A stretch of 64,000 nt of DNA from Eustoma russellianum (Eukaryota > Streptophyta > Magnoliopsida > Gentianales > Gentianaceae): contig AP025074.1 of the NCBI GenBank assembly GCA_036186865.1, positions 6,252,877 through 6,316,876 on the forward strand, written 5' to 3'. The translations under genes were made by a program, and so were the position numbers. Under the pieces are notes generated by a model. That model searched no databases. It saw only the letters and a program-made list of their open reading frames with translations, and had not been told where the DNA came from. This document shows, one piece after another, positions 43,019-53,682 of the stretch. The stretch's first letter is position 1. Every line of letters starts with the position of its first letter.

Positions 43019-46002
43019 TGTTGTGATATATTATGTTTGAGTGATTGCAAAATGTATATGTGAGCATATGTGTAATTGTTGTGCAAAATGTATATGTGAG
43101 CATATGTGTAATTGTTGTGATTAGAAAATGCATATGTGATATATATATGTGTAACGTTTACATATGAAATTGATTGTGCATGACATGAACTTATGAACTT
43201 ATGAGCTAAATGTGAAATTGCTTGAATGAATCAAGATTGAACAAGTTTGATTAATATCATGAGATTGAACTTGGCCAATTCAATCACATATCTTAATCAA
43301 GACATGTTCAAACTGATCTTAGATTATATATGCCAATACATGTTGTTCAAACTGATCTTGGATGATATATATGTCAATACATGTTTATTATATGAACTAA
43401 CCAAGCCTTGAAGTCACATGACTTACAATATAAGGCAAATTGTTCGGTTTAGTATCCTATTGCAGGTTTTGGTTCATATCTTGAGCAAATGAACTCCAAA
43501 TTGAGTCATTCAAAAGCCCACTTGATCCTTATTCAATTTAGAATCTAATTGGCTGAGGAAGAGCATGCTTGGCACGGGTTAAAACTGAATTGACCCGGTG
43601 GGAAGCTTATTGACCTATATAAGGGTTATTTTGGTAATTTCACCATTTGGACTTCTCATTCTTATTTGGTCTTCTTCCAACTGACTTATATGATCATTTG
43701 ACACATTTATAAGTCATGTCACATCATGGCAACGAATGAATCTGGAGCAGCACCATGTCTAGGTTCATCCTAGGACAAAGTTCCTATTTTTGTGCTGAAG
43801 GGTATTCTGGTCATTTCACTTGCCAATTGATCTTCCAACATGTTATATATTGCTTATATGATGGTTATATGTGTTTATGTCACATATGGTACGTTTCCTA
43901 TTTTTATGGAAACGGGCAGCAAGGTCTATCTCATTGGAATTCTCATATTATGGTTATCACATCTATGGTTTTCTTGGAATTCTTGGTATTCTTCATATGG
44001 TTTTCTATGCTACATGTTGAAGACTATATATTATATAGTTGTGCACACGGTTTATGGATATTGGTGCATATATATTATGTTCAAATTTTCAGATTTGAAC
44101 AAGTCAAGGCAAGTTGAATTAAGCTACTATTTTGGTGCTGATTTTAAGTGATTATTCTTGGCTATTCTTATCATGTTACAAACGGCTATCTTAGTTGAAA
44201 TATGGAGCAAAATTCTCTCAAAGCAAACGGCTATATTTTGTTCAAAGATTGGAGCAAAAATCTCTTATATTCAAACGGCTACATATATTCAAAAGTTGAA
44301 GACCAAGTCAAGTTCAAAGGCTAGCTGAATTCTCTCTATATTTTAGCAAATATGCAACGGCTATGTGGTTCAAAATGTTGAAGACTTATTCAAAAAAGAC
44401 TTGGCTGATCTCTATCTCTTAGCACATACCAACGGCCATATATGATAAAGAATTGAAGACTTATTCAAATTAAAAGATGTGGCTGATTTCTAGTTATTAT
44501 CCAATGCCTATTTTTTAGGTCATACCAACGTTCATCCAAACGTTCATGTGGAGCCTTTTTCAACCTCTTTCAACGTCATTTTGGCATTCAAAAAGAAGGG
44601 CAAAAATCTGTTCAAAAACACACGCATACATGGCAAGATATTTACACATGTACATTGCTTATTGGAGCTGGTTTTCCAACGTTCAAATGGAGCTATTTCC
44701 ACCTCATCTCCAACGTTCATAATGAGATAAATATTCAGGTGGAAGACTATTTCAAAGTAACAAAAATTTCAGATTTATCTTGAAAGTCAAATGGTAGCTA
44801 AAAAGGTGCTGATTTTATCTCCATTCTATCTCATTTCAACGGCTACTTTGTGGAGCCTTTGGGGTGATCTTTTGGCTATAAATAGCTCCCAAGGTGAAGA
44901 GCAAAAGGTATCCAACGAAGGCAACAAAAGCATTCAAGACAAATCAGCTCTTTGTCTTCATTCTTCTCTTCTTCTCTTCTGTATTGAAGAACACATTTGT
45001 AGCAAGCTTTATGATTGTATAGTTCTTCAATTCTTGTCATTTCAACACCTTTCATACGACATATTTGTGAAGGAGAAGCTGGTGTATAAAGCTTACTCCT
45101 TAGAGGTGATCAAAAGGTGAAAAGGTGCAAAGGTGAAACTAGTTGCTGTTTTGGTGTAGTCACTTGAAGAAGTTGGTGAAAAGCTTCTTCCTTTGGCTTT
45201 GTAAGGTGACTTTGGTGTTTGGTGTTTAGTGAAATCCAAGAGAAGGTGTCTCTTGGGACTGGAGTAGGTCACATTGACCGAACCAGGATAATTCCTTGTG
45301 TTCTTTACTTATTTCCTGCACTTACTGTTTTCTGGCTGAAAGTTACACTAACTTGGCACGCATAATTGATCAAGCAAACAGTCTTAGAATTGCATGAATT
45401 TTGGATATGTTATACTTCAATGTGTTAGCTTTCAGTAGCCGCAAGAATCACTAAATTCTGAGGAGTTTAGCTCAGTCAAATCGTCTTCACAAAATTGTTG
45501 CTACATTCTGTGAACAATTCTGACCAGTGTGCAAACTTGTGCAATTTGAACAGGCTATCCTTTGAATCTTGGAGTGAGCCTTATATCAAATTAAACTAGA
45601 CATCTTGAGGTTTAATTTGACATAAGATTCATCAAAATAGCACGGGTAGATTTTGAGATATTATCGTTTGAAGTTTAGCAAACATTCTGCCTGAAACTGC
45701 CAGAATTGCACACTTTACTTTTCTTGCTTATTTGAACGTGCTAACTTGCTTAGAATTGGCTGAATTTTTTATGACACACTATAAACATACTAAACTTGAT
45801 CTCTGCCAAGTTTGAGAGCTTGCACAGGTGTATAAGTGGTTCAACTGAAGCACTCAAAACGGTGAACTGTTTCTGGAAATTTCAGAATCTGAGACTAAAG
45901 AGGCAAAGGGGTCTTCAAACAAGTTTTTGAAGGTAATTATAGTGTAATTTCCGCTAATCCACTATTCACCCCCCCCTCTAGTGGTGCTATACAGGTCCAA
46001 CA
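43019..46002 (+). repeat. 3' LTR of L (2984 bp)
   Basis: Same length as and apparently identical to the 5' LTR; TATA box at 44876-44885; ends GGTCCAACA. Confidence 0.97.
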
Positions 46003-46618
46003 CCAATCACAAGGCCAACTTCCAAGCAACCTGCAAGGTCTTTTAGAAGACATCTTAAGCTGCTCAACCATGTAAACCAATCGCAAGGAAGATGTCTAAA
46101 TCAACTTGGCCAAGCAAGACAACCATGCGCAAGTTCAGCAAACAATCTGTCCAATGAACAACTTTGCTTCCAAAGCCTTGTAAACCAGGTTTTCTTCTTT
46201 TTTTTCATTGGACCTTTTATGAAAGAAATTGAGGACATGTTAGCTTAGTTTTGTCTATAAATTCTATCTTAGAAACCATCTTGAAATATATATAAAAAAC
46301 TTTGGCTTAAAACATTTCAGCCTGGAGCTGTTTGTCTCCAATACTTTTGTCTTACTTTCCTTTGATTCAAAGTGCATTGAATCCCTTCAAGAACTGAACA
46401 AACTTGATTTTATGCTTCTTATACTTGGGGTGGATATTATTTGAAAGGGTTTAGGCTTGTTCAAACAAGTCGAAGTCATTTGTGAGGCTATTCAACACAA
46501 ACCGGGTAAAGCTTGAACGCGATAGGTTGCGGGTCTTCTTGGAAGGTTTGGCAATGTCCGATTCTTGTCTAATCCGTGTTAGGAGTTAAAGGAACGTCCC
46601 TTCTTGTTTCCCTCGTCA
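46003..46618 (+). repeat. LTR of gypsy J1, second part (and right CCAAT duplication)
   Basis: Begins with the right CCAAT duplication (46003-46007) and continues the J1 LTR to CCTCGTCA at 46618. TATA box CTATAAATTC at 46255-46264. Without L the J1 LTR is about 1.29 kb. Confidence 0.8.
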
Positions 46619-46620
46619 AT

Positions 46621-46632
46621 TGGTATCCGAGC
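46621..46632 (+). promoter_or_regulatory. Primer binding site of J1, variant
   Basis: TGGTATCCGAGC two bases after the LTR end. It differs at one base from the iMet-type site of the other elements. Its place right after the LTR makes J1 a 5' LTR, although a polypurine tract stands before the same LTR. Confidence 0.75.
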
Positions 46633-48235
46633 AAAGGATACATTTTAACTCCTTTATAGTTAAATTATGCCCGATTTTTGTTTGAACTTCTGGTTGTTGT
46701 CTAAAATGTCATTCAATCTACCCTTAAGGAGATTGAATATCATTTTTCTGTCTTACATTCAGTTGTCTTCATTCCCTAAATCAAAAAATCATCAAAAAAC
46801 AGTTTGTGTTTTGATCATTGTTGTAGAACAAAGAGTTGCTTCTTGTGTTCAACTTTGTGTCTACTACAAAAATCCAAAACAAGTGTTGTCTTTCATTTCC
46901 TAGCTTATAAAAGTGTCTTGTCTTATTTCTTATTTGTGTCATAAACTCAAAAACAAAACAAAAATCTGTTTTCTTTGATTCCATCTTTGCATCATATAAC
47001 TTGTACAAGCTGAACTCGTTTGGCATAAGTTGAAGAAATGAAGGGTAAATGCGGGACTTATTTGGTTGGATTTCAAATTTCTTATATGTTACACTTTCTT
47101 GGACTTAAGATCTTTGTTTAGTTGTTGTTTTCAGCTTCACATATATTCAGTCCAAAGCTAGAAAGCTACCAAAGTATTTACTATCATCTTGTGTATATTT
47201 GATTGTTTGTAGATTGTGGACTTACATTGCATATTAAGTGTTCAAAGCTGCCTGTCTTCTTCTAAAGAAAGGCTATATTTTGTTCACTTTGAGCCAAGAT
47301 CTGAGGATTACAAACAAAAGAAAAGAAGGCTAAACAAAGCAAATCCTATATATATATTGGCCTCGCTGAAATTATACCGAGTTATACCAAAACTCCAAAA
47401 GAAAAGAAAGACCATTCCTTCCTAATTCACTTTCAAAAAAGAAGGTTTAGCAAAATTATTATCAAGGAAAAGAAAAGAGAAAGTCCCTTACTGCCTCACT
47501 GATACATTTGCTCCAAGAGAACCAAAGGTATACTTGAACACTTGGTTGCATCTATCTTCATTTCTTACATTCATTTGAGTTGCATAAGGCTTAAAGTAAG
47601 TTAAGGATTGACTGGAGCAACCCCTAAATTTTCTTGACTCGGCCTACAACATCATTATTGGTTTCTATCTTTCTTGAATCTTAGATAGTCCAAGTTTGGT
47701 GTTTATTCATTTGGTTTCGTGTGGAAGTGAAAAGCCATGTGGAAGTGATTGTGTTGTGGGAAGCATTAAAGGAGTATTTGGATATACATCCATTGGTTGA
47801 TTGTTTAGATTAGCTCTAACTCCAGATTCTACAAGAACATAAGCAAGATTGAGTGAACATATACACAAGTGAAGAGAGGACAAACAATTGTTTAGGCTAA
47901 CGTAACACTCTCTTCCGTCTTTGTCTTTGTTTTCTTTTCTTGTTTCATTTCAGGTTGGACAAGATGTTTAGGACCATTTGGGGAGTTGAGAGCCATACAC
48001 GACCTTGATGAACTTAACAGACGCATGTGCTCCTTTGGACATACAAATGGTCTATGGTAAGATACTGGGAGTGTAAAACTTCGAGGTATCAAACCATTCC
48101 TCAACATAAACGAGATGCTATAGCATACTATAATGACATGTTAAATGATTTGAACTATGCTCATATAGAAGAATTGATGCACAAACACTCAGCTATTTAG
48201 GACCCTTCTTCAACTTAATAAACCCAGTTAGAACC
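46633..48235 (+). other. Leader and unassigned internal sequence of J1
   Basis: Mostly non-coding with many stops. Near 47930-47953 a pyrimidine-rich run ends in TTTCATTTCAG followed by GTTGGACAAGATG, which resembles a splice acceptor. After it, a plus-strand frame around 48074-48200 reads RYQTIPQHKRDAIAYYND and further to a stop. I do not recognise this peptide; it may be a remnant of gag or leader-encoded sequence. The border to J2 is uncertain and was set where similarity to the J1 LTR seems to stop. Confidence 0.4.
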
Positions 48236-48416
48236 ATGGATGAAGATGCAAAACATTCCAAGAACAAATCATACACTATATACAACATGTCGTAGAGACA
48301 TATACTTGCATATATGAATAGTCAGACAACCCTTAAACGTTCATACAAGTTTTGCACGTCTTAAAGAACTAACAAAACATGGTGACATGTGTTTGATGCC
48401 TCATGGGAGTGCATCA
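48236..48416 (-). repeat. LTR fragment of gypsy J2
   Basis: In element sense starts TGATGCACTCCC and matches the J1 LTR start (shared: ttaagggt, attcata, tatgtctct, gacatgttgtatat). The remainder and its end (CGTCA) were not found, so the fragment is truncated; the left border is approximate. Confidence 0.6.
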
Positions 48417-49107
48417 TTCCCTCCCCCTTCGAAATGATTCGTCCTCGAATCATAAACATGCGTAAGGGTTAGGTTCCAGGGATATACCCAATTGACGACC
48501 TCCACCTGGATCAAAGACTAAGACGACAAAGCAATACGATGAAGATGATATGCAATGAAAAGCATTGTGTATAACAAAGTTGTATGGTAAAGATGATGAT
48601 ATAAAATGTTGTTTTGGTTGCATCATTAATCTGAATAAAACATGGTTACTACAGTAGCACCCGATAACACGTGAAAATACACCATTCAACATCTTTTAAT
48701 CCAAAGGAAGATAGACATATTCAATGCACAAGATTAGATCAATTTTATAGTTCAGGCATACATGTCTAACTTATCATCCATACAACTTTCCGACCTTAGA
48801 CACTTGAATATAAACATGTAACCACCAGGGTCATACACATATGTGATCCAATGTAAGGTATCTATCAAAGAAATCAGATGCTCAACATTATCACAAGTCA
48901 ACAAGATTTGAAATACCACATGGTATGTTGTGACAACATTTTCATCGTTTGCTTGTTCCTTACACAAGTATTTAATGACTCTCCTAGGCGGTTCTTCCGT
49001 TAAAAGTCTTGTGTGACAGTATACAAATGTGTTATGCAAGTAATAAGTGTCACACATCAATGTAAGCCAAGGTAAAGATTCACTTTGTATCTTATGTGAT
49101 TAATTGT
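48417..49107 (-). other. 3' internal end of gypsy J2
   Basis: Minus-strand polypurine tract GAAGGGGGAGGGAA (48417-48430), then GATTCGAGGACGAATC, then about 650 bases without recognisable domain. Two minus-strand frames contain a VYDPGG / VFDPGG motif about 360 bases apart, which hints at an internal repeat or coding remnant, but no function can be given. Element H is inserted at 49108. Confidence 0.6.
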
Positions 49108-50539
49108 TGATGCGTGCAACTCGTGGGCTCCAACAATTCCACCTTCCAAACGTCCTTCACAAGGGTTAGGCACAAGGAAGAACACTTCCCCTTGCTTCCT
49201 TAGTGAACAAAACGTATGGATTAAAACGAGCAAGACCAACACTTCAAGATGGTTGTTGATCAGGCAAACCAATAAGGCCCTCCTGGACGGCACCTTTAAG
49301 CAATGGCAACACCTTCAAAATTCTCAACTTTGAAGGATCTTAACCTAGGTTTTTAATGCAAAACCAAGAAAACAAAGACTCACACAAAGTGAAGGAAATA
49401 TCAAGAATTGTTATTCATCAAAAGGTGATCTCCCTAGGCGCCCCAAAGGCTTTATTTATAGGCTGAGATTGAGCCTTAAAATGTCTAGAACTAATTCAAA
49501 ATAAAGCTAGCTCACAATGTTTGAAAATTGAAAACTATTTGAATTCAAAGCTAAAACAAATTCTAGCTAAAATCTTCAAATCTTGCAAGACATTATCCTT
49601 AATGAATCTGGCCGTGTATGATGATGAGGTTGGCGTTTTGAGACTTGATCTTGATGTAGATGAAGTGGTTGAAATTGAATTCAAAGGTTGGTTGAAGATT
49701 GGATTCAAATTGAATTTGAATTTGACTTCAAACTTGAATTCAATTGTTGGATTGTGATCCCATCTCTTTTGATCTCCAAGTTGGCGTGTGATTGTATGAT
49801 ATGGCGTGTGGTAAGGCCTTCAAATGGCTGAGATGTTGAATTCAAATGTTGGTTGAAGTTTGAATTCAAATTGGATTTGAACTTGAATTCAAATTTGGAT
49901 TCCACTTTGAATTGTGATCTTATCACTCCTTGCTTCAAGAATGGCATGTAGATGGCTAGGATAAGGTTGAGAGCTTCTTGAAATTTAAGTCTCCAATTGG
50001 TTGAATTTGAATTCAAGTCTAGCTTTGAACTTAAATGCAATTTGATCATCATCCTTTTGCTTTAAAGTGGCCGGCCCCCTTATTGTATTTGGAGATGATT
50101 TTGACTTCAATTTGAACAAGAGATTCCATCTTGGATATATTTGAATTTGTCTTTGTGGAGACAACATTCTTTCCAAGACAACATTCTTTTTGTTCCCTTC
50201 TTTTGTGGCACACGCCTAAATGTTCCTTTTTGGGCCTCCATTTTATTTGAATCTTTCATGTACCTAATTTGCCTACAAAGAAAACACATAAGACAAAGAT
50301 CACAAGAAAACAAGATAAACTTCAAGATAAAGAATGCACGCACATGCTAGCACACACACGTGTACAATCAAGGTGAAGGTTCAATGAAATGAACCCAAGG
50401 GATCTTAGGTTCATCTTGAACATGTTTGTACAAGAAAGTGGCAACTTGATGACAAAGTTCTCTTGCCCTCCTTCTTGTCATAGGGCCCTTGACCTCTGGT
50501 TGGGACCCTTGATCCTCGTCGGACCCTTGATCGTCATCA
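49108..50539 (-). repeat. 3' LTR of gypsy H (about 1432 bp)
   Basis: Right border is firm (TGATGACGATC directly after the polypurine tract). Left border is the likely CGCATCA end at 49108; it cannot be checked against the 5' LTR. TATA-type TATAAATAAAG on the minus strand at 49450-49460. The part 49640-50130 is full of imperfect repeats of TTGAATTCAAAT. Confidence 0.65.
50368..50539 (-). pseudogene. Pol C-terminal tail encoded inside the H LTR
   Basis: A frame of about 57 residues from DDDQGSDEDQG through GPMTRRRARELCHQ, FLYKHVQDEPK, to HFIEPSP and a stop at 50368-50370. It continues the pol frame across the LTR border after a one-base slip in the G-run of the polypurine tract. It matches the D/E/G tails at GPxTRxxAxxL, FLYxH and DEP although the LTRs themselves are unrelated, which indicates selection on a protein. 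Confidence 0.75.
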
Positions 50540-51539
50540 ATCCCCCCTCCTCAAAAGGATTCGTCCTCAAATCAAAAAGGTCATCGTTGAAAGGGGTGAG
50601 GTCAGCAACATTAAAAGTAGGCGAAATTGAACCATACCTGTCGGGAAGATCAAGGATGTATGCATTGTCACCTATGCGTTTCAACACTTTAAAAGGTCCA
50701 TCTCCTCGAGGTAACAGTTTTGGCTTTCTTTCATTGGGAAATCTATCTTTGCGCAAATGTAACCACATTAAATCTCCAGGTTTAAACACAACTGGTTTCC
50801 GATGTTTGTTAGCTTGTCTTTCATAAGCTTTGTTTTTCTTTTCAAGTTGTGTTTTAACTTGTTCATGCAGTTTCTTTATCTTTTCCGCTTTTTGTTTACC
50901 ATCAAGACTAGAACGTTCATGCACAGGAATAGGAATCAAATCGAGGGGAGACAAGGGATTAAAGCCATACACGATTTCAAATGGACTATGCAAAGTACCG
51001 TGATGGACACTCCTATTGTATGCAAATTCGATATATGGTAAACAATCTTCCCAATGTTTAGTGTGTTTTTGCAAAATGGCACGCAAAAGTTGAGAAAGAG
51101 TACGATAACGACTTCAGTTTGTCCATCAGTTTGTGGGTGTGCGGTGGTGGAAAACAACAATTGTGTACCAAGTTTAGCCCACAAAACACGCCAAAAATGA
51201 CTCAAAAATTTCGTATCTCTATCACTTAATTGTACGTGGCATGCCATGCAATCTCACAATTTCTTTGAAGAACAAATCAGCAACATGTGTGGCATCATCA
51301 ACTTTCCTACATGCAATGAAATGCGCCATTTTTGAAAATCGATCAACCACAACATAAATGCTATCGCGTCCTTCCCGAGACCTAGGAAGTCCTAGCACAA
51401 AGTCAATGGAAATGTAAATCCAAGGGGCATCAGGGACGGGTAAAGGCGTGTAAAGGCCATGTGGTTGGGATTTGGATTTGGCTTGTTTGCAAGTGATGCA
51501 ACTACCACACAACCTCTCGACGTTTACTCTCATGTGGGG
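50540..51539 (-). pseudogene. pol: Gypsy H integrase, with frameshifts
   Basis: Integrase core and C-terminal domain in three frames. CGSCITCKQAKS is the end of the zinc finger; IDFVLGLPRSREGRD and the later SDRDTKFLSHF and GQTEVV hold the D, D, E residues; RGDGPFKVLKRIGDNAYILDLP is the C-terminal GPF/Y-like module. Breaks: two bases missing at MPRTI (near 51230), one base missing after QTEVV (near 51110). The reading ends in DLRTNPFEEGG just at the polypurine tract (50540-50553, GAGGAGGGGGGA), where the LTR tail begins. Confidence 0.88.
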
Positions 51540-52954
51540 CTAATAGAAATGTTCCTTAAGAGTTTCAAGGGTTTTGAACACTCCGAAATGACCCATTAAA
51601 CCTCCCCCATGGGCTTCTCTAGTCAATGCTTCTCGTAGGGATGATTGGGGAACGCACAATTTTTGTTCTTTGAAAAGATAACCCTCATGTATGTAAAATT
51701 TCCCAAATGGTGCGTCTTTACATGTCTCGAAAATGGTGCCAAGGTCATGGTCATTGGGGTACAATTCCTTAAGTGATTCGAATCCTAAGAAGCGTGAAGA
51801 TAATGTAGTCACTAACGTGTATCTCCTAGAGAGGGCATCGGCAACTATATTATCCTTTCCTTGTTTGTACTTAATCACGTAAGGAAATTGTTCTATGAAC
51901 TCTACCCATTTGGCATGTCTTTTGTTCAACTTTCCCTGCCCTTTAAGACACTTAAGGCATTCGTGGTCAGTGTGGATCACAAACTCTTTAGGTTGAAGAT
52001 AGTGTTGCCAAGTTTGTAGGGATCTCACAAGGGCATAAAGTTCCTTATCATAGGTAGAGTAATTCAATGCTGCTCCTTTCAACTTTTCACTAAAGTAGGC
52101 TATGGGTTTCTTACTTTGGGTCAAAACTGCGCCTATACCCACTCTACTTGCATCACACTCGATCTCAAAGGTCTCATCAAAATTTGGTAGCCTAAGTATG
52201 GGTGCAGTGGTCAGCCTACGCTTGAGCTCATCAAATGCCTGTTGTTGTGGCTCTTCCCACCTAAAAGACACATCTTTTTTCACAATTTCGTTTAGGGGTG
52301 CAGCTATGGAAGAAAAATCTTTGACAAAGCGTCTATAAAAGCTTGCTAGTCCATGAAAACTACGAACTTCCCCTACATTCTTAGGTATAGGCCACTCCAC
52401 AATTGACCTAACCTTTTCCTCATCCATTTCTACTCCCTCAGCCGAAATGACAAAGCCTAGAAAAACTACGCGTTCTAAACAAAAGGAGCACTTCTTAAAG
52501 TTGGCGTAAAGTTGTTCTTGCTTAAGCTTTTCAAAAACGGCTCGAATATGGTCAAGATGATCTTCTATGGTTTGGGAATAGATTAGGATATCATCGAAAT
52601 AAACAACAATAAATCGGCCTATGAACGCTCGTAAGACTTCATTCATTAGCCTCATAAAGGTGCTAGGGGCGTTGGTGAGCCCGAAGGGCATCACTAACCA
52701 CTCATAGAGCCCAAACTTGGTTTTGAATGCAGTTTTCCATTCGTCCCCTTCTCTAATGCGTACCTGGAAGTACCCTTGCTTAAGGTCGATTTTGGTGAAG
52801 AATTTAGATCCGTGCAACATGTCCAACATATCGTCTAGCCTAGGTATGGGGTACCTATACTTGACGGTGATTCTGTTTATGGCTCGGCAATCGGTACACA
52901 TTCTCCACGTTCTACCCTTTTTGGGTACTAAAATGACTGGGACGGCAGATGGGC
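51540..52954 (-). pseudogene. pol: Gypsy H reverse transcriptase and RNase H
   Basis: Reads MCTDCRAINRITVKYRYP, KFGLYEWLVMPFGLTNAP, YFDDILIYSQ (RT active site), then ECDASRVGIGAVL, YDKELYALV, VADALSRR (RNase H), then EAHGGGLMGHFG of the integrase zinc finger. It ends in a stop where relatives have Trp (TGG changed to TAG in FYWPHM, 51540-51542). Upstream a GA dinucleotide is duplicated near 52960, shifting the frame relative to the protease part. Confidence 0.9.
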
Positions 52955-53682
52955 TTAGGCGCTCTCTCGGACTTGTCCACTCGCTAGGAGCTCCTCTACT
53001 TGCCTTTGGATTTCTTTGGTTTCTTTGGGGTTGGCTCGATAGGCTGGGCGATTGGGTAACACGGCTCCTGGGACAAAGCCGATTTGGTGTTCTATTCCTC
53101 TAATGGGTGGTAATCCGAATGGTGATTCGGAGGGAAATAGAACTTCATATTCTTGGATAAGGGACGCAACTGAGGTAGGTAAGTTTGGTGGGAGTTCTTC
53201 AAGGGCAAGGTGACACGACTTTGGGATGATGATGAGGACAGTTTGGTTGTTATAAAGTGCGCGTGTGGCCTCTCTTTTCTTTGTGAAATACCCACACTTC
53301 TTTTTGGACTCGTTGACACTTAGGGGCACTACCTCTTTTCCCTTGCTCTCGTGTTTTTTGTTCTCACTTATCATACACTCCACGAATTTTCTCTCGGCTT
53401 CTTTTTCCTTAGGATCGGCTCTAGACTTAGACATGCGTTGGTGATCCTCGTGGACTTTGTGTGGTGGAAGTGCATGCAGTTTGTACAATTTGCCATTCAA
53501 TTTGAAAGAATAACGATTCAAATAACCATCATATGTCATATGTCGATCAAATTGCCATGGCCTACCAAGTAAGATATGACTAGCATGCATTGGTGCGACA
53601 TCACATAAAACATCATCTTTGTAACTACCAATGCTAAGAGAAATCAAAACTTGTTTACTTACGCTAACTTCACCGTAGTCAT
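52955..53682 (-). pseudogene. pol: Gypsy H protease C-terminal part and linker
   Basis: SLSIGSYKDDVLCDVAPM and ILLGRPWQFDR are the second half of a retroviral-type aspartic protease; a charged linker and GLPPIRGIEHQIGFVPGAVLPNRPAYRANP lead into the RT. The frame ends at RESA after the GA duplication. It is separated from the protease active site by a one-base loss near 53692 (PYNLHG then stop). Confidence 0.87.

Larger units (their letters stand above)
34640..46002 (+). mobile_element. Complete copia element L (11.4 kb), gag broken
   Basis: Two LTRs of 2984 bp each, primer binding site, damaged gag, intact pol, polypurine tracts and target duplication CCAAT. LTR landmarks keep a constant offset of 8379 and no difference was noticed, so the insertion is recent. 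Since gag has lost the zinc knuckle and is out of frame, movement probably needed Gag from another copy, unless the deletion came later. Confidence 0.97.

Noticed and set aside
49640..50130. Dense GAATTCAAAT-type repeats as a possible independent satellite or MITE
   Set aside because: They lie inside the H LTR, have no defined ends or target duplication, and are irregular.
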